Positions 1 through 9,873 are shown, counted from the stretch's first letter. The stretch: 49,755 bases of DNA from Gammaproteobacteria bacterium (GCA_028293745.1 JAQGOF010000079.1:1-49755); one strand, 5' to 3'. The notes: generated by a model from the letters alone, not told the origin. A program made the numbers and translations.

Positions 1-1044
<1,044 letters not shown>

Positions 1045-1069
1045 CCTCGGCAGGAGGCGCGAAAGACTC

Positions 1070-2017
1070 TTGCAAACGCGCCCGCCACAACTGACCGTAT
1101 GCGTCCTCGGTGGGACTGGTTTCGTAGGCACGGAACTGGTCATTCGCCTCGCGAGAGACGGTCATTGGATCCGGGTTCCTACGCGCACTTTGGATGACAA
1201 CGATCCGCTGCGGGTGCTGGACACGGTTCGCCTGATCAGGACGGACGTGCACGAACCCCGTGCCTTGGCGCGGCTTTTCGGTGGCGTAGACGTCGTTGTG
1301 AACCTGATCGGGATTCTGAACGAGCGCGGGCGCGCGACCTTCAAGTCAGTACACGTCGATCTCGCGGCAAAGGTCGTCGCGGCCGCCCGCGCCGCGGGCG
1401 TGAAGCGCTTGCTCCACATGAGCTCTTTGGGCGCTGACGCCAAAGCGGCCCCCAGCAAATATCTACGCTCGAAGGGAGAAGCGGAAGCGCGCGTGCGCGC
1501 AAGCGCTCCGGCCCTGAGTTGGACCATCTTCCGGCCATCCGTGATTTTCGGCGATGGCGATTCGCTCACCAACAGATTCGCGCGACTGCTGCGCTTGTCG
1601 GGCGGGTTTCTGCCGCTCGCGCGGGCGAGAGCGCGGTTCGCGCCGGTCTGCGTGGAGGACGTCGCTGAGGCGTTCCGCCGCGCCGCAACCAGTAAGGCGA
1701 CGATCGGTGAGACGTACGAATTGTGCGGCCCGCAGGTGATGACGCTGGAGGAGGTCGTGCGTATCACGGCGGAGGTTGCGGGGCTGCGGTGTGCAATTGT
1801 CCGGCTGCCGGATTTCGTTGCGCTGGCGCAGGCGCTCGTCATGAACTTCCTGCCCGGCAAGCCTTTCTCAGTGGACAACTACAGGTCGCTGACGGTTGAC
1901 AGTGTTTGCCGCGAGGATGGGTGCGCGCGCCTCGGAATCAAGCCGCAGCCGATGCTGGCGGTGCTACCTACCTATCTGGGAGAGCACTCGACGCGCGTGC
2001 ACCTGGACTCACGGTAG
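1070..2017 (+). CDS. NAD(P)-binding complex I NDUFA9-family / atypical SDR protein
   Basis: A 315-residue atypical short-chain dehydrogenase with an N-terminal Rossmann motif GGTGFVG at residues 14-20. The segment DVVVNLIGIL, followed by a conserved HMSSLGA, is the pattern of the NDUFA9/YbjT-like branch, which binds a dinucleotide but often lacks a classical YxxxK centre. The start is a TTG with AGGAGG about eleven bases upstream. It lies 25 bases after the protease gene on the same strand, so it may be cotranscribed with it. Bacterial members are usually annotated as complex I NDUFA9 subunit family protein; a role in ubiquinone or complex I biology is inferred from homology only. It ends 10 bases before the convergent peptidase gene. 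Confidence 0.85.
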   Translation: MQTRPPQLTVCVLGGTGFVGTELVIRLARDGHWIRVPTRTLDDNDPLRVLDTVRLIRTDVHEPRALARLFGGVDVVVNLIGILNERGRATFKSVHVDLAAKVVAAARAAGVKRLLHMSSLGADAKAAPSKYLRSKGEAEARVRASAPALSWTIFRPSVIFGDGDSLTNRFARLLRLSGGFLPLARARARFAPVCVEDVAEAFRRAATSKATIGETYELCGPQVMTLEEVVRITAEVAGLRCAIVRLPDFVALAQALVMNFLPGKPFSVDNYRSLTVDSVCREDGCARLGIKPQPMLAVLPTYLGEHSTRVHLDSR

Positions 2018-2027
2018 GCGGTGAGGG

Positions 2028-3107
2028 TCAGCCGGTCGGGTTGGGGACGGAGCCGCTCGGGTGCGGCACGGGTGGCTGACATAGCCGGTCGTGGCGAATT
2101 GCGCGCGGCTGCTTTGATAACTCCCGGGCTGCGGCATAAAAACGCTGCAGATCACCGCCCTGCTCCGCCAGCAGGCGCTCGAATCCGGGAACGCATTCAT
2201 AATAGGTTGCTACTGACGCCAAGTGCGCGTTGTTGAGTCCTTCCTTCAACCAGGAATCGTAGTAATGGTCGCCCTGTTGGCGTTGCAGCGAACGGACCTC
2301 TTCGGTCAGCGCAGCGAACACCTCAGCCTTTTTCTGTCTCATTTCCTGCGGCGCGAGACCGGACGCATAGAGTTGTTTGAGTTGTGCGCGGTTGTCGGCA
2401 AACAACTCGATGAACGCGCGCTCCTTGCTGTTTTCGTCGAGGAATGCCCGCATGAGATCGGGATGGCCCCTCGAGGCGAGCCAGCGCTGCAGGCCTGCAT
2501 CCTCCACGGTCGTCGCGAACGCCTCATTGAACTGCGTATCGTTTTTCACGTACAGCAGTTGATGGGCCAGCTCGTGGAAGATGATGGCCGCCAACTCGCT
2601 GTCACCGTAGCGCAGCATGGTGCTCAGAACCGGATCGGCGAATTTCCCCAGGGTCGAATAGGCGGGCACACCGCCCACTGTCACATCGAAACCTCGTGAG
2701 GCGAGCGTGGCCGCGAAGTTGCGCGCGTTCCTCTCCTTGAAATAACCACGATAGGCGACGCATCCGGCGATCGGGAAGCACCAGTGTTTGGGCTCCACCG
2801 AGAATTCCGGTGTCGCGACGATATTCCAGACGACGAAGGGGCGCTTGATGTCGGCATAGGTTCGATAGCTGCGATTGTCGGGCAGGTGCAACTCGGTTAC
2901 TGCGAAGTCACGGGCGGCGCGCACGTCCATGAGCCTGGTGCGCAGGGGCGGCGGTGTGCTGGGGTCCGTGACGACTTTGTCGATGGGTCGCCGCGCGTTC
3001 AGTACGTGCAGCTGACCACTGGCCGCTTGCGCTAAATAGAGCGTCCCGCAGCCGGATAGCGTCCCAAGAAGGATGGCGGCGAGCAGGACTCGGAGGTGCG
3101 ATAACAT
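2028..3107 (-). CDS. Lipoprotein zinc metallopeptidase, predicted aminopeptidase family (COG4324)
   Basis: A 359-residue predicted outer- or inner-membrane lipoprotein. The N-terminus has a hydrophobic stretch ending in the lipobox LSGC, so Cys20 would be lipidated. The zinc site is HELAH at residues 178-182, followed by NEAFATTVE at 194-202, which supplies the third ligand region. This matches the COG4324 predicted aminopeptidase family, whose substrate is not known to me. The frame stays open upstream to 3971, but that extension is antisense to cca. I chose the ATG at 3107 because it starts directly before the signal sequence; an ATG at 3113 is possible. The start codon lies 6 bases from the divergent cca start. 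Confidence 0.85.
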   Translation of the reverse strand: MLSHLRVLLAAILLGTLSGCGTLYLAQAASGQLHVLNARRPIDKVVTDPSTPPPLRTRLMDVRAARDFAVTELHLPDNRSYRTYADIKRPFVVWNIVATPEFSVEPKHWCFPIAGCVAYRGYFKERNARNFAATLASRGFDVTVGGVPAYSTLGKFADPVLSTMLRYGDSELAAIIFHELAHQLLYVKNDTQFNEAFATTVEDAGLQRWLASRGHPDLMRAFLDENSKERAFIELFADNRAQLKQLYASGLAPQEMRQKKAEVFAALTEEVRSLQRQQGDHYYDSWLKEGLNNAHLASVATYYECVPGFERLLAEQGGDLQRFYAAARELSKQPRAIRHDRLCQPPVPHPSGSVPNPTG

Positions 3108-3113
3108 GTGCAT

Positions 3114-4352
3114 ATGGAAGTTTACTTGGTCGGTGGCGCAGTAAGAGACCAGTTGCTCGGCCTTCCGGTTCGCGAGCGCGACTGGGTTGTGGTCGGCGCG
3201 CGCCCCGAGGATCTCGAGCGGCAGGGTTACATGCCGGTGGGACGGGAGTTTCCGGTCTTCCTGCACCCGCAGACCAAGGAGGAGTACGCGCTCGCGCGTC
3301 TCGAACGCAAGGTTTCGCCGGGCTATAGAGGATTCACCACGCAGTTCTCTCCCGATGTCACGCTGGAAGAAGACCTCAAGCGGCGCGATCTGACGATCAA
3401 TGCGATGGCGCAAGCGCCTTCCGGCGAGATCATCGATCCGTATGGAGGCCAACAGGATCTGAAGGCAAGAAGGCTGCGACATGTATCCGCAGCGTTCGTG
3501 GAGGATCCGGTGCGGATTCTTCGCCTGGCGCGATTCGCGGCTCGATTTGCCGATCTTGGCTTCAGCGTTGCCGAAGAGACTCTGACTCTGATGCGGGAGA
3601 TGGTGAGCTCCGGTGAAGCTGACACGCTGGTTCCTGAGCGTGTCTGGCAGGAGACGGAGCGCGCGCTGGGCGAGTCGCGTCCGGATGTGTTCTTTCAGAC
3701 ACTGCGGGACTGCGGGGCCTTGGCTGTGATCTTCCCTGAGATCGATGCGCTTTATGGCGTGCCGCAGCCGCCAAAGTGGCATCCTGAAGTCGATACCGGG
3801 GTTCATGTCATGCTGGCGGTGCGCTATGCGGCAGGGATTGGGGCTCCGACGTCGGTCCGCTTTGCAGTGTTGATGCATGACTTGGGGAAAGCGCGAACTC
3901 CGCGAGAACAGTGGCCCAGCCATCGAGGGCATGAGGAAGCGGGTGTGCCGCTGGTGGAGGCGCTTTCTCAACGGCTGCGTGTGCCCAACGGGTTCCGGGA
4001 ACTGGCCGTGTTAGGCGCCCGTCATCACGCGGTGGTGCATAAAGCCGCCGAACTGAGGGCGGATACGGTGCTCAAGCTGCTCGAAACAACAGATGCGTTC
4101 CGGCGTCCGGAGCGATTCGCTGAGTTGCTGCTCGTATGCGAATCGGATGCGCGCGGGCGCACGGGCCTGGAGGATAGACCTTATCCGCAGGCTGAGTACT
4201 TGCGGCGCGCCCGGGATGCGGCGGCCGCTGCGCAGCTGTCGGAAGAGGATCGAGCGGGTCTGCAGGGACCCGCAATCGGCGCGAAGATCCGCGCCAGGCG
4301 GCTGGAGGCCGTGACTCGCGTGAAAGAGGAGTTTGCGGGCCAGCTGACGTGA
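3114..4352 (+). CDS. cca: Multifunctional CCA-adding tRNA nucleotidyltransferase with HD domain
   Basis: The 412-residue enzyme adds or repairs the 3' CCA of tRNAs without a template. The N-terminus matches class II enzymes: YLVGGAVRD at residues 4-12, then the metal-binding ERDWVVVG, where Glu21 and Asp23 take the place of the DxD pair seen in E. coli. FPVFLHP, RRDLTINAMA and DPVRILRLARFAARF follow in the usual order. The C-terminal half carries an HD phosphohydrolase domain (VLMHDLGKA near base 3875, ARHHAVVHKA near 4020), which in gammaproteobacteria gives phosphatase and 2',3'-cyclic phosphodiesterase activity. The ATG at 3114 aligns with the E. coli start; a GTG lies 6 bases upstream. 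The gene converges on uppP across a hairpin. Confidence 0.97.
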   Translation: MEVYLVGGAVRDQLLGLPVRERDWVVVGARPEDLERQGYMPVGREFPVFLHPQTKEEYALARLERKVSPGYRGFTTQFSPDVTLEEDLKRRDLTINAMAQAPSGEIIDPYGGQQDLKARRLRHVSAAFVEDPVRILRLARFAARFADLGFSVAEETLTLMREMVSSGEADTLVPERVWQETERALGESRPDVFFQTLRDCGALAVIFPEIDALYGVPQPPKWHPEVDTGVHVMLAVRYAAGIGAPTSVRFAVLMHDLGKARTPREQWPSHRGHEEAGVPLVEALSQRLRVPNGFRELAVLGARHHAVVHKAAELRADTVLKLLETTDAFRRPERFAELLLVCESDARGRTGLEDRPYPQAEYLRRARDAAAAAQLSEEDRAGLQGPAIGAKIRARRLEAVTRVKEEFAGQLT

Positions 4353-4358
4353 ACTTCC

Positions 4359-4385
4359 GCTGAAAAAGCCGCAGGCGTTTTCAGC
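4359..4385. terminator. Bidirectional hairpin between convergent cca and uppP
   Basis: A perfect 8-bp inverted repeat, GCTGAAAA at 4359-4366 and TTTTCAGC at 4378-4385, encloses an inner GCC/GGC pairing. The A and T runs on the two sides are short, so it could act as a weak terminator on both strands. It fills most of the 41-bp gap between the two convergent stop codons. Confidence 0.6.
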
Positions 4386-4393
4386 CAAATGGA

Positions 4394-5188
4394 CTAGTGA
4401 ACAATACCCTGGTGCGCCATCGCCAGCAGCGCCACGCCCAACACGAGCCGGTACCAGGCGAATATAGTGAACCGGTGGGTTTGTACATAACGTAACAGCC
4501 ACTTCACCGCGATGAAGGCCACCACGCCGGAGACCACGAAGCCGATCGCCAGCTGTGACCAATTCTCGGTGACGGGCTCGTGGCGCGCTTTCAGGAGCTC
4601 GTACGCGGTTGCTGCGAACATTGTTGGAATGCCGACCAGAAACGCGAATTCGGTGGCCGCTGGCCGCAGGGTCATGCCCGCGAGCATGGCGGCGAAAATA
4701 GTGGCTGCCGAGCGGGAGGTGCCGGGGAAGATCGCCGCGAGGATCTGGCACAGGCCCACCCAGATTGCGACTGACCAGGTGAGGTTGCCCGACTTCGGCT
4801 TGCGGGCGACATACGCTTCGATGACGAGGATGGCCACGCCTCCGACCAGCAACGCGATGGCCACGGGTACCACCGTTTCCGGCAGCTTGAATCCCATCTT
4901 GGTGGCAGCGAATCCCAGCACCAGGGTGATCAGCACCGACACGGTCAGCTTGTACAGGTAGTCGCGGTTCTCCGGCTGCTGGGTATGTAGCAGCAGCTCG
5001 GTCAGACGTTGCCGATAAATCAGCACGACGGCGAGAATGGCGCCCGCCTGGATCGCCACGTTAAACAGCTCCGAGCGGGCGCCGAGAAATTGCTCGGCGA
5101 TGAGCAGGTGGCCGGTGCTGGAGACGGGCAGGAACTCGGTGATGCCTTCGATGATGCCTAGGATGAAGGTGTTCAGGGTTTCGGACAC
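4394..5188 (-). CDS. uppP: Undecaprenyl-diphosphatase (BacA/UppP)
   Basis: This 264-residue integral membrane enzyme dephosphorylates undecaprenyl diphosphate, recycling the lipid carrier for peptidoglycan and other surface polymers. Both family motifs are present: EGITEFLPVSSTGH at residues 14-27, with the catalytic Glu-rich segment and the conserved His, and PGTSRSAATI near residue 155. The rest is hydrophobic, with about eight membrane segments. The length is normal for the family. It lies 41 bases downstream of the MidA-type methyltransferase gene on the same strand, so the two may be cotranscribed. In E. coli, bacA (uppP) also lies beside cca and folB, so this is an inherited neighbourhood. 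Confidence 0.97.
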   Translation of the reverse strand: MSETLNTFILGIIEGITEFLPVSSTGHLLIAEQFLGARSELFNVAIQAGAILAVVLIYRQRLTELLLHTQQPENRDYLYKLTVSVLITLVLGFAATKMGFKLPETVVPVAIALLVGGVAILVIEAYVARKPKSGNLTWSVAIWVGLCQILAAIFPGTSRSAATIFAAMLAGMTLRPAATEFAFLVGIPTMFAATAYELLKARHEPVTENWSQLAIGFVVSGVVAFIAVKWLLRYVQTHRFTIFAWYRLVLGVALLAMAHQGIVH

Positions 5189-5229
5189 GAGGGTTCTCGC
5201 TGGGGTTGGGGCGCGGGTATGTTAAACGC

Positions 5230-6450
5230 TCAGAGGGACGTTCTGAGGTCCTGGTGGGCAAATCCGCGTAACGGTTGCCGCAGGTTGCGGCAGAGTGCCA
5301 TCACTTTGAAGGATTCGCCCATCTCGCCGGGCAGGAGGAGTCGGCGGGCTTCGCCGGCGAGGCGAGCACGATCCGCGACGTCGGTCGCTTCCGCAGTCAG
5401 AGCTTCGATACCCGTGCCGAGGAGGAAGGCCGCTTGCGTAGCAAAGCCAGCGACCTCGAGGTCGGCATTCAGTGCGGCTTCCCCGACGCGAGTGAAGTCG
5501 ACCCAGGCCGTGATGTCCTGGACGGCGATGTTAGTAAAGGGATCATCGTGCGCTCGCTGTTTGAAGTAGCATCGCAACGTGCCATCTATTCGCTGCGGAT
5601 GATAGTAGTGCGCGCGCGGCAGACCGTAGTCGAAGAGGAGCAGCATGCCCTGGTCGAGGCATTGACTAACACTCGTTATCCACGGCTCGACGCGAAGGCA
5701 GATCTCTGACGTGTAGCCATCCGGAAGGGCGAACGGGAGCTCCTTCATCAGAGCGTTGCCAGCTGCAACGAGCGCGTCGGACGCGCGGTGTTGAGGCGCT
5801 GATGCGTCTGCGGGCAAGCCGCTCGGTTTCTCTCGCCACACAAACGAGTCATCCTGGAGTCCCACTCCCAGCTCCCTGACGCTGCCGTCGTATACAGCGA
5901 ATCGTTTAAAGGGCAGCGCATCCAAGACTTCGTTGGCCAGTAAAACACCGCGGATTGGCGTCTCGGGGAGACGGCCCAGCCAGACGACTCGATCGCGGAG
6001 CTCGGCTGGAAGTTGCTGTATGCGGGTGCGCTGACGCTCCGCTAGATCCGCGCTGACTTCCAGAATCGCGTACCGCTCAGGCAGGACACCCAGCGTGGCG
6101 AGGGATTGCAGGATGGTGGCGGCCATGCGACCTGTACCTGCGCCCAGCTCCAGAATCTCTCCACCCGTTTCGGCCAGCACGTCGGCGCACTGCCGAGCCA
6201 CGCACCGGCTGAAAAGATCGGACACCTCCGGTGCGGTTACGAAATCACCGCCCGCGCCAATCTTCACGCTGCCTGCACTGTAATAGCCAAAGCCCGGAGC
6301 ATAGAGCGCCAGCTCCATGAATTGCTCAAAGGAGAGCCACCCGCCGGGCGCCACGAGGCGCTCCCTGATCAGGGCCTGGGCGGCCCTCGAGTGGCGTTCC
6401 TCGTCGGGCGATAGCGACGGCAGGATTGAGTGCGCGGCAGATGCGGTCAT
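5230..6450 (-). CDS. MidA/NDUFAF7-type class I SAM-dependent methyltransferase (DUF185)
   Basis: A 406-residue protein of the family that includes mitochondrial NDUFAF7, an arginine methyltransferase needed for complex I assembly. FYYSAGSVKIGAGGDFVTAPE near the N-terminus is the conserved family block, and GEILELGAGTGRMAA is the SAM-binding motif I. LLANEVLDALPF is another hallmark of this family. I use the ATG at 6450 (MTASAAHS); an ATG at 6486 would overlap the divergent folM start. The bacterial substrate is not established. The start lies only 11 bases from the folM start, so promoters for the two genes must overlap each other's coding sequence. Confidence 0.88.
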   Translation of the reverse strand: MTASAAHSILPSLSPDEERHSRAAQALIRERLVAPGGWLSFEQFMELALYAPGFGYYSAGSVKIGAGGDFVTAPEVSDLFSRCVARQCADVLAETGGEILELGAGTGRMAATILQSLATLGVLPERYAILEVSADLAERQRTRIQQLPAELRDRVVWLGRLPETPIRGVLLANEVLDALPFKRFAVYDGSVRELGVGLQDDSFVWREKPSGLPADASAPQHRASDALVAAGNALMKELPFALPDGYTSEICLRVEPWITSVSQCLDQGMLLLFDYGLPRAHYYHPQRIDGTLRCYFKQRAHDDPFTNIAVQDITAWVDFTRVGEAALNADLEVAGFATQAAFLLGTGIEALTAEATDVADRARLAGEARRLLLPGEMGESFKVMALCRNLRQPLRGFAHQDLRTSL

Positions 6451-6461
6451 AATCGCACTCG

Positions 6462-7223
6462 ATGTCAACGAATCCGCAAGGCGCACTGACCGGCAAGGCT
6501 GCGCTGATCACAGGTGCTGCACGCCGGGTCGGGGCCACCATCGCACGCAAGCTGCATGCGGCGGGGGCGAATATCGTTTTGCACTATCGGAGCTCCGCGG
6601 AAGCGTCGCTGGCGCTGGCGGGCGAGTTGAACGAGATACGGCCCGATTCCGTAGTGCCGGTCGAGGCCGATCTGCTCGATCTGAGTCAACTGCAGGCGCT
6701 GCCAGCGGTCGCAACAAGCAACTTTGGAACGCTCGATATTCTCGTCAACAACGCGTCGACGTTCTACCCGACGCCGGTGGGCGATATCACCGAGATCGAT
6801 TGGAACGATCTCATCGGGACCAACCTCAAGGCGCCGCTGTTTCTCTCTCAGGCAGCGTCGACTGCGCTTCGCATCAGCAACGGCCTGGTCGTCAACATTG
6901 CGGACATCCATGGAATGCGACCGTTGAGCCGTCATCCGGTGTACAGCGTCGCAAAGGCTGGGGTCATCATGCTGACCCAATCGCTGGCCCGGGAGCTTGG
7001 TCCCAGCGTCAGGGTCAATGCTGTCGCGCCCGGGCCCGTCATGTGGCCGGAAGATGGTATGGATAAGGAGCTGCAGGCCAGGATCGTCGATCGCACTGCG
7101 TTGAAGCGCCCCGGTTCGCCCGATGACGTGGCGCGCGCGGTTCTTTTCTTTGCAAGCGAAGCGCCGTACATCACTGGTCAGATTCTGGCTGTGGATGGCG
7201 GCCGGAGTGCTGGTGGTTGGTAA
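6462..7223 (+). CDS. folM: Pteridine reductase-type short-chain dehydrogenase (FolM-like)
   Basis: A 253-residue SDR likely to reduce dihydrofolate, dihydromonapterin or other pterins with NADPH. Residues 17-24 read TGAARRVG, the TGxxxRxG cofactor signature that separates pteridine reductases from ordinary SDRs with TGxxxGxG. NNAS, then YSVAKAG with the catalytic Tyr and Lys, follow, and the end reads TGQILAVDGGRSAGGW as in the family. Its position opposite folK and folB supports a folate role. The last 53 bases of the gene overlap the antisense 3' end of folK. Confidence 0.85.
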   Translation: MSTNPQGALTGKAALITGAARRVGATIARKLHAAGANIVLHYRSSAEASLALAGELNEIRPDSVVPVEADLLDLSQLQALPAVATSNFGTLDILVNNASTFYPTPVGDITEIDWNDLIGTNLKAPLFLSQAASTALRISNGLVVNIADIHGMRPLSRHPVYSVAKAGVIMLTQSLARELGPSVRVNAVAPGPVMWPEDGMDKELQARIVDRTALKRPGSPDDVARAVLFFASEAPYITGQILAVDGGRSAGGW

Positions 7224-7710
7224 GTACCGCGGAATCAATGCGGGTCATGGCGTGCGACGCGCGATCAAACCGCTGCCACAACTCTCCGATCGTCAGGCCT
7301 GCCGTGGGGTGCACGACTTCCGGAGCTATCTCTGCCAGCGGACCGAGCATGTAAGGACGCTTTAACAGGTCTGGCCTTGGCAAGGTCATCGTCGGCTCGG
7401 CACATACGACGTTGTCGTAGAGCAGAACATCAAGGTCCATTGCACGTGGAGCCCACCTCGGTGCGTTCCGGGGTCGTCCACAGAGTGCTTCTACAGCGTG
7501 CAGGCGTTCGATCACTGAGCGCAACGGCAGGTCAGTCGTAAAACCGACGACGCCGTTGACGAAGTCATCACCGTCGAAACCGACAGCTCGGTTGCGATAC
7601 CAGGAGGAGAAGCGCGCGTCTGGGAATAGACGCTGCAGCTCGTGCGCGGCTTTTGCGATATTTTCCTCTGGATCGATGTTGCTTCCAATGGCGACGTAGA
7701 CGTTGGACAT
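7171..7710 (-). CDS. folK: 2-amino-4-hydroxy-6-hydroxymethyldihydropteridine pyrophosphokinase
   Basis: FolK transfers pyrophosphate from ATP to 6-hydroxymethyl-7,8-dihydropterin, the step before dihydropteroate synthase. The N-terminus YVAIGSNIDPEENI, the mid-region RNRAVGFDGDDFVN and the signature RWAPRAMDLDVLLY are all present. The protein has 179 residues against about 160 in E. coli; the extra residues form a polar tail after ELWQRFDRASHAM and are encoded in the stretch overlapping folM. It starts 4 bases after the folB stop, so the two are very likely cotranscribed from the tsaD side. Confidence 0.96.
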   Translation of the reverse strand: MSNVYVAIGSNIDPEENIAKAAHELQRLFPDARFSSWYRNRAVGFDGDDFVNGVVGFTTDLPLRSVIERLHAVEALCGRPRNAPRWAPRAMDLDVLLYDNVVCAEPTMTLPRPDLLKRPYMLGPLAEIAPEVVHPTAGLTIGELWQRFDRASHAMTRIDSAVLTNHQHSGRHPQPESDQ

Positions 7711-7714
7711 GCTG

Positions 7715-8113
7715 TTATCGCGCGGCAGACTGGGGGAGATCGGCGCGTGTACGTTCTACGGACATGCCAACGTCGCGCGAACCGCGGATTGCACCTGGCT
7801 TGTTGACTGACAGGCGAATCCATGCGACGTCAAACTCCTCCAGAATTAGAAGAGCGAGACGGTGTGCCAGTGTCTCCACCAGCTTGAACTGCGACGCTTC
7901 GACGAACGCTATCACTCGCTTCGCGACTTTCTTGTAGTCGAGCGTGTCATCAACTTCGTCGCGGATAGAGGCGTTGCGGCAGTCAACGGGAAGCTCGAGA
8001 TCGATCACGACCGTCTGTTTGACGAGGCGCTCCCAATCGATGAAGCCGATGATGCACTCGACGGCTAAGCCTCGCAGGAAAATGATATCGCCGGAGCCGA
8101 TGGGGGTCGTCAT
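7715..8113 (-). CDS. folB: Dihydroneopterin aldolase
   Basis: FolB cleaves dihydroneopterin to 6-hydroxymethyl-dihydropterin and glycolaldehyde, directly before FolK in folate synthesis. The 132-residue protein begins [20 protein letters not shown] and carries IGFIDWER with the conserved Glu, DLELPVDC and a later [10 protein letters not shown] segment with the catalytic-region Lys/Glu block, as in the family. I chose the ATG at 8113 because it overlaps the tsaD stop as ATGA, typical of translational coupling; an ATG at 8140 would overlap tsaD by 31 bases. Confidence 0.93.
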   Translation of the reverse strand: MTTPIGSGDIIFLRGLAVECIIGFIDWERLVKQTVVIDLELPVDCRNASIRDEVDDTLDYKKVAKRVIAFVEASQFKLVETLAHRLALLILEEFDVAWIRLSVNKPGAIRGSRDVGMSVERTRADLPQSAAR

Positions 8114-9150
8114 GGTGGGGGAAGTGAATTGAGGGGCCACTGGGCACGTGCGCGGATGGCTAACGTATCGTGCTGGCCTGCGGACAGGCGCGCAAGGCCG
8201 GCTACTGCGATCATTGCCGCGTTATCGGTGCAAAATTCGATGCGCGGATAGTACACGCGACCGCCCCGCTGACCCACCGCCGCGGCCAGTCGAGCGCGCA
8301 AGGTTCGATTGGCACTGACGCCTCCCGACACAACCAGAGCCTCCAGCCCAGTCTGCTCGAGCGCACGCATAGCTTTGACCACAAGGGTCTCCACAATCGC
8401 CTCTTGAACGGCGTGGGCGACGTCAGACTTGAGTGCGGTAGTCATCTCGTGCGCGCGAACCGCGTGCAACACTGCGGTCTTCAGGCCCGAAAAACTGAAC
8501 TCGAGGCCAGGACGATCGAGCATGGGGCGAGGAAATATAAATGCACCTCCGGTAGCGGCATCTGCCATGCGGGCAAGCTCCGGTCCGCCTGGATAGGGTA
8601 AACCCAGCAACTTTGCTGTCTTGTCGAACGCCTCACCCGCCGCGTCATCGCGCGTTTCGCCCAGGAGCTCGTAGTGACCGATTGCCTGCACTTCGATCAG
8701 CATCGTATGACCGCCGGATACGAGCAGTGCGACGTGCGGAAATGGCGGCGGATCGTCCTCCAGCAAGGGAGCCAGAAGATGGCCCTCCAGGTGATGCACC
8801 GCGATAGCCGGGATATTCCAGGCGTAGGCAAGACTGCGCGCCAGCGCCGCGCCCGTGAGAAGGGCGCCGATCAGGCCGGGCCCGGCGGTATAGGCAACGC
8901 CATCGAGGCTCTTGGGATCGGTGCCCGCCTGCTTCAGGGCGCTTTTGACGAGGGGCAGGAGCTTGCGCACATGGTCGCGGGAAGCCAGCTCCGGCACCAC
9001 GCCCCCATATATGCGGTGAAGCTCGACCTGGCTGAACAGCTCGTGGGCCAAAAGGCCCTGCTCGGAGTCCAGGACGGCGGCGGCACTCTCGTCGCAGGAG
9101 GACTCCAGGGCGAGGATTCGCACGGTTTTTGCCTTTGCCCGAAGGCTCAT
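8110..9150 (-). CDS. tsaD: tRNA N6-threonylcarbamoyladenosine transferase subunit TsaD
   Basis: TsaD transfers the threonylcarbamoyl group to A37 of ANN-decoding tRNAs together with TsaB and TsaE. It has 346 residues, the normal length. [17 protein letters not shown] opens the ASKHA fold, AVHHLEGHL holds the two metal-binding His residues (HxxxH), and [11 protein letters not shown] and [13 protein letters not shown] are conserved nucleotide-site blocks. The ATG at 9150 has GGGGG about eight bases upstream; a GTG at 9123 is the alternative. It is divergent from rpsU and leads a tsaD-folB-folK operon. Confidence 0.97.
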   Translation of the reverse strand: MSLRAKAKTVRILALESSCDESAAAVLDSEQGLLAHELFSQVELHRIYGGVVPELASRDHVRKLLPLVKSALKQAGTDPKSLDGVAYTAGPGLIGALLTGAALARSLAYAWNIPAIAVHHLEGHLLAPLLEDDPPPFPHVALLVSGGHTMLIEVQAIGHYELLGETRDDAAGEAFDKTAKLLGLPYPGGPELARMADAATGGAFIFPRPMLDRPGLEFSFSGLKTAVLHAVRAHEMTTALKSDVAHAVQEAIVETLVVKAMRALEQTGLEALVVSGGVSANRTLRARLAAAVGQRGGRVYYPRIEFCTDNAAMIAVAGLARLSAGQHDTLAIRARAQWPLNSLPPP

Positions 9151-9157
9151 TTAGAAT
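9129..9157 (+). promoter_or_regulatory. Sigma-70-type promoter of the rpsU operon
   Basis: A -35 box TTGCCT at 9129-9134 and a -10 box TAGAAT at 9152-9157 are separated by exactly 17 bases. Transcription would begin near 9164, about 33 bases before the rpsU ATG, which is preceded by TGAGG. The promoter overlaps the start of the divergent tsaD gene. It was located by inspection only. Confidence 0.55.
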
Positions 9158-9196
9158 CCCCCGCCCTTTTGACCTATCCCCACCGCTGAGGTTTCG

Positions 9197-9406
9197 ATGC
9201 CGAGCGTTCGAGTTCGAGAAAACGAGTATTTCGATGCCGCCTTACGGCGTTTCAAGCGCGCCTGCGAAAAGGCCGGAATTCTCACCGAGCTGCGCCGGCG
9301 CGAATTCTACGAGAAGCCCACCCAGGAGCGGAAACGCAAGAAGGCCGCGGCGATCAAGCGGCATATGAAGCGTATTTCGCGCGACGGGATGCGCGCGGCG
9401 CGATAG
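9197..9406 (+). CDS. rpsU: 30S ribosomal protein S21
   Basis: A 69-residue basic protein that aligns over its whole length with E. coli S21: [20 protein letters not shown], then [19 protein letters not shown] and a Lys/Arg-rich tail. S21 helps 30S subunits base-pair with mRNA leaders during initiation. It is the first gene of the macromolecular-synthesis operon. The next gene starts 10 bases downstream. Confidence 0.98.
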   Translation: MPSVRVRENEYFDAALRRFKRACEKAGILTELRRREFYEKPTQERKRKKAAAIKRHMKRISRDGMRAAR

Positions 9407-9416
9407 GAAGGTCCAC

Positions 9417-9863
9417 ATGCCGCTGAAGGACCGCATCACCGAAGACATGAAGACCGCGATGCGGGCCGGCGAAAAAGAGCGGCTCGGAACGATTCGTCTC
9501 ATTCTGTCCGCCGTCAAGCAGCGGGAGGTGGACGAGCGCATCACCCTCGATGACAGCCAGGTGCTGGCCGCAATCGAGAAGATGATCAAGCAGCGCAAGG
9601 AGGCCATTACGCAATTCGAGGCCGGCGGCAGAGCGGACCTCGTGGCCAAGGAAACGGCCGAAATCGCAATTCTCCAGGCGTACCTGCCGGCGCAGATGTC
9701 GGACGCTGAAATAGACGCGTTGATTGCGGAGGCCATTGCCTCCACAGGCGCCGCCTCGATTAAGGATATGGGCAAGGTGATGGGCGCTGTGAAAGCCAAG
9801 GCTCAGGGACGCGCCGACATGGGCGCCGTGAGCGCCCGGATCAAGCAAAAACTCAGCGGGTGA
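9417..9863 (+). CDS. GatB/YqeY domain-containing protein
   Basis: A 148-residue mostly helical protein of the YqeY family, related to the C-terminal tRNA-binding domain of the GatB amidotransferase subunit. The start block LKDRITEDMKTAMRAGEKER and the conserved ILQAYLPAQMSDAEI and KDMGKVMGAVKAK segments fit the family closely. The exact molecular role of free-standing YqeY is not established. AGGAAGG lies ahead of the ATG. Insertion of yqeY between rpsU and dnaG is common in Proteobacteria outside the enterics. Confidence 0.93.
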   Translation: MPLKDRITEDMKTAMRAGEKERLGTIRLILSAVKQREVDERITLDDSQVLAAIEKMIKQRKEAITQFEAGGRADLVAKETAEIAILQAYLPAQMSDAEIDALIAEAIASTGAASIKDMGKVMGAVKAKAQGRADMGAVSARIKQKLSG

Positions 9864-9873
9864 GCTCGAGCTC

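Noticed and set aside
3114..3971. Upstream extension of the lipoprotein peptidase frame, opposite cca
   Set aside because: The extension is antisense to a certain gene, and the lipoprotein signal begins at 3107.
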